Source of the DNA: Microlunatus speluncae
Lineage (GTDB): Bacteria > Actinomycetota > Actinomycetes > Propionibacteriales > Propionibacteriaceae
NCBI RefSeq assembly: GCF_009299835.1
Contig: NZ_VKCZ01000020.1
Coordinates: 620,001-684,000, forward strand
Length of the DNA stretch: 64,000 nt
Direction of reading: 5' to 3'
Shown: piece after piece, positions 34,296-44,944 of the stretch
Position numbering within the stretch: position 1 is the stretch's first letter
How the letters are laid out: each line of letters starts with the position of its first letter
Made by a program: the position numbers and the translations under genes
The notes under the pieces: model-generated
Databases searched by the model: none
Seen by the model: only the letters and a program-made list of their open reading frames with translations
Told to the model about the DNA's origin: nothing

Positions 34296-34928
34296 TCAGA
34301 ACAGGCGGAGTATCGCTTCGGCGACCAGGCTGTGGCCCTGCTCGTTCGGGTGGTTGACGTGGGACATCAGGTCGGCCGGGTCGGTGCCAGCGGCCGTCGC
34401 GGCGAGGAACGCCGCCGTGCTGTCGGCCACCGGCAGCCCGTGCCGCTCGGCCAGGTTGCGGACCTGATCGGCGTGCCGGTTGAGGTCGTCGGCCGGGTCG
34501 GTCAGGTCTGATCGGAGGTCTCCGGTGGGGGTGAGCAGGACGACCTTGGTCCCGGCGGCGACCGCCGCGGAGATCATCGAGGTCCAGGCTGTCTCGGCCT
34601 GTTCCAGCCCGATCGAGCGATCGTTCAGGGCGTAGTCGAGGAACAGCACGTCCGGCCGGTGGGCCACCACGGCGTCGAACCGGTCCGCGCCCTGGGCTGA
34701 GTGTTCGCCGCCGATGGCGGTGACGATCGCGTTGATCACCGCGTACGGATAGCGCCGCTTCAGTCCGTCCTGGACCAGGCGCGGATAGGCCAGGTCGGTC
34801 CGTACGTCCGGGGTGTCGAAGTAGCCGGCCGGCACGCTGTGGCCGTGGAAGATCAGGTTGACCGTCCGGTTGTCCGGCCAGGCCCGGGTCAACTCGGCGC
34901 GGATCGGGTCCAGGTAGTCGCTCGGCAT
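34296..34928 (-). CDS. SGNH/GDSL-type hydrolase
   Basis: The 210-residue enzyme has block I HGHS (nucleophile Ser, replacing the classic GDS), block III DYALND with the oxyanion Asn, and a C-terminal HVNHPNEQGH with catalytic His. Members hydrolyse acyl esters. No signal peptide is present. The ATG begins MPSDYLDPI. It is divergent from the small membrane protein. Confidence 0.85.
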   Translation of the reverse strand: MPSDYLDPIRAELTRAWPDNRTVNLIFHGHSVPAGYFDTPDVRTDLAYPRLVQDGLKRRYPYAVINAIVTAIGGEHSAQGADRFDAVVAHRPDVLFLDYALNDRSIGLEQAETAWTSMISAAVAAGTKVVLLTPTGDLRSDLTDPADDLNRHADQVRNLAERHGLPVADSTAAFLAATAAGTDPADLMSHVNHPNEQGHSLVAEAILRLF

Positions 34929-35034
34929 GCCGGGGCCCTTCGTCGGTTCTCGTCGGTGGAACGGCGGTGCGCAAGGATGGATCGCCCGGACCGAAGGATG
35001 CCGTATCGGTGTCCATCAACTGCGAGGAGTCCCC

Positions 35035-35202
35035 ATGTTTCCGCTGATCGGACCGACCGAATTCATCATCATCCTGGTGATCCTGCTGATTATCGGCGGC
35101 GGGGTGGCGCTGGTGGTACTGCTGGCCCGGGCGGGGCGGGAGCGGCCCGTCGTGCCGCCTCGGCCGCCGACGCCGCGCCCGGATCCTCCGTCCAAGAGTT
35201 GA
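35035..35202 (+). CDS. small single-pass membrane protein
   Basis: The 55-residue protein has one strongly hydrophobic helix (TEFIIILVILLIIGGGVALVV-like core) followed by a positively charged, Pro-rich tail. The frame has a good GAGGAG site 6 bp before its ATG and lies 98 bp before clpB. Its stop codon is inside the distal HAIR operator of clpB. Many actinobacteria have similar short hydrophobic proteins near chaperone genes, but I can name no family. Confidence 0.65.
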   Translation: MFPLIGPTEFIIILVILLIIGGGVALVVLLARAGRERPVVPPRPPTPRPDPPSKS

Positions 35203-35218
35203 GTGGATCACGCTCAAC
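35198..35218. promoter_or_regulatory. HAIR operator 1 of clpB
   Basis: GTTGAGT-N7-GCTCAAC fits the HspR site with the same right arm variant (GCTCAA) as dnaK site 1. It overlaps the stop codon of the small membrane protein (TGA at 35200-35202). Confidence 0.82.
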
Positions 35219-35222
35219 CGTG

Positions 35223-35251
35223 TTGAACCGGGACCGACGGCAGCCTAAAGT
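35223..35251 (+). promoter_or_regulatory. putative clpB promoter
   Basis: TTGAAC (35223-35228) and TAAAGT (35246-35251) are 17 bp apart. The -10 abuts the proximal HAIR, as in the dnaK promoter. Confidence 0.55.
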
Positions 35252-35270
35252 TGAGCCCGGAAGACTCAAC
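35250..35270. promoter_or_regulatory. HAIR operator 2 of clpB
   Basis: GTTGAGC-N7-ACTCAAC starts exactly 52 bp after site 1, the same spacing as dnaK sites 1 and 2. Its flanks AAGTTGAGC and AAGACTCAA repeat those of dnaK site 3. It lies 30 bp before the clpB ATG. Confidence 0.88.
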
Positions 35271-35299
35271 TAGGTCGTTCACAGGAGTGCAGCCCCGGC

Positions 35300-37876
<2,577 letters not shown>

Positions 37877-37882
37877 CCCACA

Positions 37883-37940
37883 CCCCAACTTGTCAGAACT
37901 AGGGCACGCTCTGGCGTGCCCTAGTTCTGACAACTCGGGG
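37883..37940. repeat. intergenic hairpin family, copy 4
   Basis: Arms of 27 bp (37883-37909 and 37914-37940) pair with two mismatches around TCTG. The outer core TTGTCAGAACT is kept; the inner stem is AGGGCACGC/GCGTGCCCT. It separates the convergent clpB and lipoprotein genes. Confidence 0.95.
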
Positions 37941-37951
37941 TTGGGGCGCGC

Positions 37952-39424
37952 CTAATCGAGGTCGAGGAGTTGGAGGCGGGTCGAGCCGGAGTGGCTGATC
38001 AGCAACTGGGAGTATGCGACCACCCGGACGGACCCGGTCAGTTCCTTGGTCCGCGGCGTGCCGGTCTGGTCGTAGCCCCGGACTCGACCGGAGGCCTGGC
38101 TCACCCAGACGTAGTCGATCAAGCCGACCTCGGCCGCGACCGCGTCGTCGGGCAGGGCCGTCGGGCCGATGGTGACCTCGCCGTCGTCGTCGAGGGTCTG
38201 TAGCTGCGGACCGCCCGATGCTCCGCCCGCGCCCGACGCGGGCACCACCCGCCAGGCCAGGGGCCCGCCGAGCCTGGGCGCGATCCAGTCGGCCCCGGCC
38301 GGCGACACCGGCGGCAACGGATGGGTGTGGCCGGAGGGGCCGCTGATCCAGGTCCGTCGTGCCGGTGCCGGGCCCCGGCCGGCGTCACCGACGTCGGCGA
38401 CGATCAACCCGAAGCCGCCGATGCTGCTCCAGCGCACACTGGTCGAGTCCGGCATCGACCACAGCCGGGATCCGAGCACGGCGTCCACTCCGACCGGGAC
38501 CCCGCCGGCCGCGCCCGGCCGGGACGACCGCTCCAGGCCGATCACGACGTCGCCGTCGATCACGGTCTCGGCCGCGAATCCTTCGATCCGCCACCGCACC
38601 CAGCCCATCGCGGAGTCGTACGCGATCGTCTGCGGCTGCCGATCCGGCGACTCCCACTCCAGGTCGGCGAGGTAGTTGCCGGCGACACCGAGGGTGACCA
38701 GCACCGTGCTCGAGGTGGCGCCCACGACCTCGAACTTCTGGAATCCGGAGGTCTGGGGCCGATCGGTCCGCGGAGCGGCGCCGCGGACCGGCGCGGTGTG
38801 CCAGACCTGCCGGCGATCGGCCAGCGAGAAACCGACCAGACCGTGCTCGCGATACGGCTTGAGCTCCTTCGCCGGGCACTCGTGGCCGCCATCGCGGCAG
38901 GATCCGAGGTGGTACGGCAGGATCAGCATCCCGTCGGCCAGGCGCTCGACCGCCCAGCCGGCGCGTTGGCTGAGCCGTGCGGTGGGACGGTCCGCGGAGT
39001 CGAGCCGGAACTCCCGGGGCAACTGGCCGGCGCGCCAGCGGACCTTGCCGTGATCAGCATCGATCACCACCGATTCCTGGTCGTTCCGCGTCTTCTCCCA
39101 CCCGGTGATCACCAGCGAGCCCGCGATCACCTCGGCACTGTCGATCTCGGCCAGTGGCTGGTCGTCGTTCTGCCACAGTTCGGTCAGCTCGAGCGGCGGC
39201 TTCCCAGGGCCGGCATAGGGAGTCGGCACCGGCGCTGGGGCGGGTTCCGACGAAGCCGGTACGGGAACCGGGTCGGTCGGCCGCGGCGGCCGGGTCGAGA
39301 CGCAGCCGGCCAGCAGCAGCGTCACGGCGGCGATGATGATCATGGTGCGGAGGACCGGGCCGTGGCCCGGGACGGGCTCGCGCGGCGTCACCATGATCAA
39401 CTCGTGCCCCGCCGCAGTGACCAT
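37952..39424 (-). CDS. PQQ-like beta-propeller lipoprotein
   Basis: The 490-residue protein has a hydrophobic signal with lipobox LLLAGC (Cys near residue 41), a Pro-rich spacer and a repeated beta pattern (EVIAGSLVITGWE, VVIDADHGKVRWR, DADHGKVRW-like blades) typical of PQQ-like propellers. It would sit on the outer face of the membrane and bind protein or ligand; no enzyme motif is visible. ATG 39424 is the longest start, ATG 39394 shortens the N-terminal region. It is convergent with clpB. Confidence 0.72.
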   Translation of the reverse strand: MVTAAGHELIMVTPREPVPGHGPVLRTMIIIAAVTLLLAGCVSTRPPRPTDPVPVPASSEPAPAPVPTPYAGPGKPPLELTELWQNDDQPLAEIDSAEVIAGSLVITGWEKTRNDQESVVIDADHGKVRWRAGQLPREFRLDSADRPTARLSQRAGWAVERLADGMLILPYHLGSCRDGGHECPAKELKPYREHGLVGFSLADRRQVWHTAPVRGAAPRTDRPQTSGFQKFEVVGATSSTVLVTLGVAGNYLADLEWESPDRQPQTIAYDSAMGWVRWRIEGFAAETVIDGDVVIGLERSSRPGAAGGVPVGVDAVLGSRLWSMPDSTSVRWSSIGGFGLIVADVGDAGRGPAPARRTWISGPSGHTHPLPPVSPAGADWIAPRLGGPLAWRVVPASGAGGASGGPQLQTLDDDGEVTIGPTALPDDAVAAEVGLIDYVWVSQASGRVRGYDQTGTPRTKELTGSVRVVAYSQLLISHSGSTRLQLLDLD

Positions 39425-39509
39425 GCCAGCACCCTAGGAATTCGACGGGCGACTCGGCCACCGCGGGAGGACGTCAAAAGGCAATGCGCCCATTGCGATC
39501 CCGCTGCAA

Positions 39510-39567
39510 CCCCGGCCTGTCAGAACTAGGGCACGCTCTGGCGTCCCCTCGTTCTGACAACTCGGGG
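39510..39567. repeat. intergenic hairpin family, copy 5 (degenerate)
   Basis: Arms 39510-39536 and 39541-39567 share the AGGGCACGC-type inner stem with copy 4 but carry about five mismatches. It is the only copy between two divergent genes, and the only strongly decayed one. Confidence 0.9.
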
Positions 39568-39642
39568 TCTTCGTGGGGGATGGCGCGTTTCGTGGGATAC
39601 GTGTCGTGGACGCCATGGGGTCTCGGGGCGCAGCCTGGGGGC

Positions 39643-40587
39643 ATGAGAGCCAGTGTTTCGGTTGGCCCGAGTTCCGGCGGGCTCGAGCTGCTGCCCCGGC
39701 CGGCCGCCGGCCGCGTCCGCTGGCTGCTGTTCGCGGCCGCCCTGGGCTGGGGTCTGGCCACCACGGGGACGAAGTTCGCCCTCGAGGGTTTCGACCCGAT
39801 GACCATGCTGACGATCAAGCTGCTCGCGGCCGTCGCCACCCTGTGGATGATCTTGCTGCTGCGCGGCCGGTGGTCCGCTCGCGGCCTGTGGCGGGCCGCC
39901 CTGCTCGGCGTCTTCGAGCCGGGCCTGGCCTACGGCGGGTTGACCTTGGCGCTGGCGTACACCTCGGCGGCGAACGCGGCGGTGATCTCGGTCGCCGAAT
40001 CATGCTTCGTGCTGGCCCTGGCCTGGCCGGTGCTGCGCGAGCGGCCCGGGGCCCGGGGCCTGCTCGGGACCGCCATCGCCGCAATCGGAGTGCTGTCGTT
40101 GGGACGGTTCGATGTCGCCGCCGGCTTCAACGTCGGTGACGCCCTGGTGCTGGCCGCATCGGCCGCCGCCGCGGCCTACGTCGTGCTTGCGGCCCGCACC
40201 GTCAGAGCCCAGGACCCACTGGTGGTGACGACGATCCAGTTCAGCTTCGCCGGCACGCTGACGGCCGCGGTCACCGTGATCCTCTGGGCGACCGGCCGCG
40301 TCGAGCTGCCGGTGGCGGTGCCGGTCCGCTACTGGGTGGTCACGGTGATCATCGGCGGCCTCTGTTACGCCGGCAGTTTCGTGCTCTACAACCACGCCAT
40401 CCGTACGGTCTCGGTCAGCTCGGCCGGCGCTGTGCTCAATCTGGTGCCCGTGATCGGCGTCCTCAGCGCCGCCCTGCTGCTCGCGGAGCCGCTCACCGGC
40501 TGGCACCTGCTCGGCACCGCTTTGGTGACCATCGGCGTGTTCCTGGTGCCGGCGGCTCCGACCGACCCGAAGAGAAGGCGATCATGA
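39643..40587 (+). CDS. EamA/DMT-family transporter
   Basis: The 314-residue protein has ten membrane helices in two EamA repeats (first LLFAAALGWGLATTGTKFAL, second YVVLAARTVRAQDP... to LLAEPLTGWHLLGTALVTIG). Members export amino acids, purines or other metabolites. The ATG at 39643 was chosen because the longer frame would start inside the hairpin repeat. Its stop overlaps the next start (ATGA), so it is the first gene of a three-gene exporter operon. Confidence 0.9.
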   Translation: MRASVSVGPSSGGLELLPRPAAGRVRWLLFAAALGWGLATTGTKFALEGFDPMTMLTIKLLAAVATLWMILLLRGRWSARGLWRAALLGVFEPGLAYGGLTLALAYTSAANAAVISVAESCFVLALAWPVLRERPGARGLLGTAIAAIGVLSLGRFDVAAGFNVGDALVLAASAAAAAYVVLAARTVRAQDPLVVTTIQFSFAGTLTAAVTVILWATGRVELPVAVPVRYWVVTVIIGGLCYAGSFVLYNHAIRTVSVSSAGAVLNLVPVIGVLSAALLLAEPLTGWHLLGTALVTIGVFLVPAAPTDPKRRRS

Positions 40588-42368
40588 TCACCGCCGCGAC
40601 CGGCCCGGACCCGGCGGTGCTGTCGTGGTCGTCGGTTCGCCGGCTGTTCGACGTCGTGGCGGACGGCCGCCGGGCGCAGCTGGCGGGACTCGGCCTGCTG
40701 GTGCTGCTCGGTGCCGTGCTGCCGTTGATCGGGCCGCAGCTGGTGCGGCTGTTCATCGATCAGGCGGTGGCGGGCAGCCCGCTGTCGTGGTTGGCCTGGA
40801 TCGCGGTCGGCTTCCTGGTCGCCTCGCTGCTGCACCGGGTGGTCGGGATCTTCGTCGGCTATGCGACGACGCAGGTCGCCTGGGCCGCGACGAACGCGCT
40901 GCGGGAACGGGTGGCCCGGCACGTTCTCGATCTTGATCTGGCCTTCCACGACGACCACTCGCCGGGCGAGCTGATCGAACGCACCGACGGGGACGCGAGC
41001 GCGCTGTCGAGCTTCCTGTCCTCGTTCCTGAGGTATGTGGTCGGCAGCCTCTTCACCCTGCTCGGGGTGCTCAGCCTGGTGCTGATCGAGGACTGGCGGA
41101 TCGGGCTGGCCCTGGTGGTCTACGTGCTGATCGCGGCCGCGGTGATCATGAGCCTGCGCAACTTCGCGATCCCGTCGGCGATCGAGCGCCGGGCCGCCTC
41201 GGCCGAGCTGTTCGGCGTGGTCGAGGAGGAACTGCACGGGGCCGAGGACCTCCGGGCCAACGCCGGTGGTTCCTACGCCCTGCACCGGTTCCGGACGACG
41301 CTGGCGCGGTTCATCCGCGCCGGCCTGCGCTCCTCGGGGACCAGCCGGACCACCTGGGTGATCACCGGGGCAGTGTTCGCCGCCGGCACGGTGCTCAGCC
41401 TCGCGGGTGGCGTCTGGCTCTACCAGGCCGGCTCGATCACGCTCGGCGCCGTTTACGTCCTGTTCCGCTACACCAGCCTGCTGCGTGATCCGCTCGACGC
41501 GATCGCCGAACAACAACAGCTGGCGCAGGAAGCCATCGCCGGCTTCAGCCGGATCCAGCAACTGCTCGCGCTCGAGCCGTCGATCCGCGACACCGGACGA
41601 TCTGCCGGGCCGGCCGGTGCCGGTGCGCCCTCCGTACGACTTGATCACGTCGGCTTCGCCTATCCGGGCGGCGCCCCGATCCTGCGGGACATCGACCTCG
41701 CTGTGGAGCCGGGCGAGGTGCTCGGCCTGGTCGGCCAGACCGGCAGCGGCAAGACCACCCTGGCCCGGCTGCTGCTGCGGCTGCTGGATCCGAGCCGGGG
41801 CACGGTCCGGCTCGGCGGGGTCGACCTGCGGGAGATCCCGCTGGCCGAGCTCCGCGGCCGGATCGCCCTGGTCACCCAGCACGTCCAGCTGTTCCACACC
41901 ACGGTGCGCGACAACCTCACCCTGTTCGGGACCTGCCCCGCCGCCGATGACGCGGTGATCGACGTCCTGTCCGACCTCGGCCTCGAACCGTGGCTGCGTT
42001 CGTTGCCGGCGGGCCTGGACACGGAGCTGGGTCCGGGCGGCACCGGGGTCTCCGCCGGCGAGGCGCAACTGATCGCCTTTGCGCGGGTCTTTCTCCGTAA
42101 TCCCGGTCTGGTGATCTTGGACGAGGCCACCTCCCGGCTCGACCCGGTGACCGAGCGACAGGTCGAACGAGCAGTCGACAGTCTGCTGACCGGCCGGACC
42201 GCCGTGATCATCGCGCACCGGCTCGACACCCTCGACCGAGCCGACAGGATCGCCGTCCTGGACGCGGGCCGGCTGGTCGAACACGGCGACCGGCAGGCGC
42301 TCGGCGCCGATCCGACCTCGCGCTTCGCGCACCTGCTCCGCGCCGCCCGAGCCGGAGCCCTCAGATGA
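40584..42368 (+). CDS. heterodimeric ABC exporter subunit A
   Basis: The 594-residue half-transporter has a six-helix membrane domain and an ATPase with Walker A GQTGSGKTT and canonical Walker B LVILDEATSRLD. Its signature is degenerate: VSAGEAQ in place of LSGGQ. In heterodimeric exporters the canonical ATP site uses this Walker A/B with the partner's signature, and the degenerate site uses this altered signature. The ATG overlaps the EamA stop, and its own stop overlaps subunit B. Confidence 0.9.
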   Translation: MITAATGPDPAVLSWSSVRRLFDVVADGRRAQLAGLGLLVLLGAVLPLIGPQLVRLFIDQAVAGSPLSWLAWIAVGFLVASLLHRVVGIFVGYATTQVAWAATNALRERVARHVLDLDLAFHDDHSPGELIERTDGDASALSSFLSSFLRYVVGSLFTLLGVLSLVLIEDWRIGLALVVYVLIAAAVIMSLRNFAIPSAIERRAASAELFGVVEEELHGAEDLRANAGGSYALHRFRTTLARFIRAGLRSSGTSRTTWVITGAVFAAGTVLSLAGGVWLYQAGSITLGAVYVLFRYTSLLRDPLDAIAEQQQLAQEAIAGFSRIQQLLALEPSIRDTGRSAGPAGAGAPSVRLDHVGFAYPGGAPILRDIDLAVEPGEVLGLVGQTGSGKTTLARLLLRLLDPSRGTVRLGGVDLREIPLAELRGRIALVTQHVQLFHTTVRDNLTLFGTCPAADDAVIDVLSDLGLEPWLRSLPAGLDTELGPGGTGVSAGEAQLIAFARVFLRNPGLVILDEATSRLDPVTERQVERAVDSLLTGRTAVIIAHRLDTLDRADRIAVLDAGRLVEHGDRQALGADPTSRFAHLLRAARAGALR

Positions 42369-44113
42369 TCAACCAACCGACATCGCCGCCCTCGCCGTGG
42401 CTGGTCGCGGCGCGACTGGCGCTCTACCGCCCGGTCCTGTTCGGCCTCAGCTTCGGGCAACTGGCGACCTGGGACAGCCTGCTGCTGGTGACCGGTTGGC
42501 TGTTGCAGCAGGTCTTCGACGCGCTGACCGGTGATCGTCCGGCCGGACTCGACGTCTTCAGCATCATCGCGCTGCTCGCGGCGGCCGAGGCGGCCCGGCT
42601 GCTGGTCATGTGGACCGGCGTCGTCCGGACGAAGACCTCGCAGCAGTTGCGCGGCCTGCTCCGCCTGAATCTGCTCCGCGCGCAGCTGCACAGCGGCGGC
42701 GGCGAGGCCGGGCCACCGGCGACCTCGCCGGGGGACGCGGTCAGCCGGATCCGCGACGACGTCGACGACTTCCAGGCCTTCCTCGAAACGATCATGAACG
42801 TCGCCGCTCACGTGATCCTCACCGTCGGGTCGCTGACGATCATGCTGCTGGCCGAACCGCTGATCGCTCTCGCGGTGGCCCTACCGCTGTTGGCGGTGAT
42901 CGGCGTCACCCGGCTGGTCCGACGTCGGATCGGAGTGGACCGGGCCGCGTTCCGGCAGGCGACGTCGGCCGTGACCGCCTTGCTCGGCGAGACCTTCGGC
43001 TCGGTCCTGGCCGTGAAGTCGGCCCACGCCGGCGACGGGATCGTACGCCGGTTGGCGACGCTCAACGAGCGCCGGCGCCGAACCGGGCTGCGTGATCAGG
43101 TGCTGACGTCCGCGCTCGGCGGGTTCAACCGGATCACCGTCGACCTGGCCATCGGCGTCGTCCTGCTGCTGGCCGTGCACGCCCTGCGGAACGGCTCCTT
43201 CACCGTGGGCGAGCTCGCGCTCTTCGTCGCCTATCTGGGCCATCTGGTCTGGCTGCCCTACTACGCCGGTCAGCTCCTCACCCGGCATCGCCAGGCCCGC
43301 GTCGCTGTCGAACGCATGACCACGCTGCTGCCGGCACACTCCGCCCCGGCGCTGGTACGACACCGGCCGTTGCACCCGGTCGACGAGCCGGCCGGTCCCG
43401 GTCCGGTCGCGGCGGCGCCACCGCTGCGCCGCCTCGCTGTCACCGGGCTCACCGCCGTCCATCCGTCCGGCCGCGGTGTGCACGACGTCGAGTTGATCAT
43501 CGACCGTGGCTCGTTCACCGCCATCACCGGGACGGTCGGCGCCGGCAAGACGACCCTGGTCCGGGCGCTGCTCGGCCTGCTGCCCAGCCGGGCCGGCACG
43601 GTGAGCTGGAACGGCGCCGTGATCGACGATCCGGCCGCCTTCTTCACTCCGCCGCGGTCCGGCTATGTGCCCCAGGTGCCGCTGCTGTTCAGCGAGACCC
43701 TGCGCAACAACCTGCTGCTCGGCCGCGACGACGCCGAGCTGGACCGGGCGGTGCGGACGGCCGCCCTGGACCGCGACGTCGCCACGTTGCCGGCGGGCCT
43801 CGACACGGTCATCGGGGCCCGCGGGGTGCGGCTCTCCGGCGGTCAGGCCCAGCGCGCCGCGATCGCCCGTGCGCTCACCGCCCGGCCTCAGTTGTTGATC
43901 TTGGACGACGTGTCCAGCGCCCTCGACGTCCGGACCGAACGCGAGCTCTGGGATCGCCTGTCCGGCACGGGATTGACCCTGCTGGCGATCACCAACCGCC
44001 CGGTCACCCTCGCCCGGGCCGATCAGGTGGTCCACCTTGATCACGGACGGATCGACCGGGTTCGGGCCCGGGAGCCACTCCTGGCACCGGGTCGGGTGAC
44101 CCTGGTGTCCTGA
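42365..44113 (+). CDS. heterodimeric ABC exporter subunit B
   Basis: The 582-residue partner has an N-terminal membrane domain and an ATPase with Walker A GTVGAGKTT, intact signature LSGGQAQRAAIARAL and Walker B LLILDDVSSALD. The residue after the Walker B Asp is Asp in place of the catalytic Glu, and the switch His region reads LAITNRPVTLA without the usual His. It therefore supplies the degenerate Walker B and the good signature. It probably works only together with subunit A to export a drug or peptide. The Pro-rich linker near residue 335 separates the domains. Confidence 0.9.
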   Translation: MINQPTSPPSPWLVAARLALYRPVLFGLSFGQLATWDSLLLVTGWLLQQVFDALTGDRPAGLDVFSIIALLAAAEAARLLVMWTGVVRTKTSQQLRGLLRLNLLRAQLHSGGGEAGPPATSPGDAVSRIRDDVDDFQAFLETIMNVAAHVILTVGSLTIMLLAEPLIALAVALPLLAVIGVTRLVRRRIGVDRAAFRQATSAVTALLGETFGSVLAVKSAHAGDGIVRRLATLNERRRRTGLRDQVLTSALGGFNRITVDLAIGVVLLLAVHALRNGSFTVGELALFVAYLGHLVWLPYYAGQLLTRHRQARVAVERMTTLLPAHSAPALVRHRPLHPVDEPAGPGPVAAAPPLRRLAVTGLTAVHPSGRGVHDVELIIDRGSFTAITGTVGAGKTTLVRALLGLLPSRAGTVSWNGAVIDDPAAFFTPPRSGYVPQVPLLFSETLRNNLLLGRDDAELDRAVRTAALDRDVATLPAGLDTVIGARGVRLSGGQAQRAAIARALTARPQLLILDDVSSALDVRTERELWDRLSGTGLTLLAITNRPVTLARADQVVHLDHGRIDRVRAREPLLAPGRVTLVS

Positions 44114-44268
44114 ACCGACCCCGCGGCCCACCTGCGTGATCCCTCGGTTGGCCCGGCGAAAGACGAAAGACGCGCCAAGATCGGCGGATTGTGCCGGGCT
44201 CGAGTCTCTGCCGCCAGCCTCCGGAGGGCTGCCGGAATCGGCCCCCGCCCGATCGGGCGGTTCGCTTG

Positions 44269-44327
44269 GCGAGTGGACGCGTTGGCCAAGCCGTTGGGCG
44301 AAATTCGTGGCCAACGGGTCCACTCGC
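44269..44327. repeat. spaced 20-bp inverted repeat
   Basis: GCGAGTGGACGCGTTGGCCA (44269-44288) and its complement (44308-44327) pair with one mismatch around 19 bp. It sits between two convergent genes and may stop transcription from both sides. No T-run follows. Confidence 0.85.
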
Positions 44328-44482
44328 ACTCGGCAGATCCTGATCACGCCGCGCTCGGCTGGGCACCGGGCAGACGGTCGACCGGATCGACTGTGTTCCG
44401 CTCGGGTCGCCGTCCTTGGTGCGTGTTTCGTCCTGTCGCCGAAACAGCCGGTGAGAGTGGATTGATCATCGGTTCCGCCCCC

Positions 44483-44517
44483 TTTGACAGGCTCAGGACA
44501 TGCTTCGACAGGCTCAG
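44483..44517 (+). repeat. direct repeat TTYGACAGGCTCAG
   Basis: Two 14-bp copies (44483-44496 and 44504-44517) differ at one base and have a period of 21 bp. Similar CTTCGACAGGCTCAG words are common in intergenic DNA of GC-rich actinobacteria; the role is unknown. Confidence 0.7.
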
Positions 44518-44561
44518 TGAACGAACACCCGAGCGTCAGCGTCGGCCAGCACGCCCCGGTC

Positions 44562-44816
44562 TCAGTCGACGGAGAAGCGCTCCCAGGCGGCCTGACGACT
44601 GATGCCGAGAGCCTTGCCGATCTCGGCCCAGGTCACTCCCTGGCGGCGGGCCAGGTGGACGGACTCGGTCAGGGTTCCGTCGAGTGACTTGATCCCTTCG
44701 GTGATCCCGGTGATCACCTTCAGCGGCTCGGACCGCCAGTCGCCGGTGATGCCCAGTGTGACCTCGACGTGCACCGGCGCGTCCGAGGTGTCCTCGTGTT
44801 CCGTGATCTTCAGCAT
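44562..44816 (-). CDS. small helix-turn-helix protein
   Basis: The 84-residue protein ends with a clear HTH (GVTWAEIGKALGISRQAAWERF), similar to sigma region 4 or Hin-type folds, after a short mixed alpha/beta N-terminus (HVEVTLGITGDW). The ATG at 44816 was chosen because the frame before it reads poorly. Small proteins of this kind are frequent in actinobacteria with no assigned role. It is divergent from the transketolase operon and could regulate it. Confidence 0.75.
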   Translation of the reverse strand: MLKITEHEDTSDAPVHVEVTLGITGDWRSEPLKVITGITEGIKSLDGTLTESVHLARRQGVTWAEIGKALGISRQAAWERFSVD

Positions 44817-44878
44817 GCTGTCAAGAGTCCCTGACGCCGCGAGATCTGTCAAGTAGTCCTGACAAGGTGCCGGTCCGG

Positions 44879-44908
44879 TTGACAGTGATCGAGGACCCAT
44901 CAGACAAT
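44879..44908 (+). promoter_or_regulatory. putative transketolase operon promoter
   Basis: A perfect TTGACA (44879-44884) and GACAAT (44903-44908) are 18 bp apart. A small dyad, TTCA-GTAG-TGAA (44921-44932), lies downstream of the expected start and could bind the SorC or HTH regulator. Confidence 0.5.
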
Positions 44909-44944
44909 GTGAGCAATCCGTTCAGTAGTGAATAGGTATGCCAT

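Larger units (their letters stand above)
44114..44561. other. intergenic region with spaced inverted repeat and short direct repeat
   Basis: The 448 bp between the convergent ABC exporter and small HTH genes hold a 20-bp inverted repeat at 44269-44327 and a direct repeat TTYGACAGGCTCAG at 44483-44496 and 44504-44517 (21 bp apart). No gene is visible. Confidence 0.65.
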
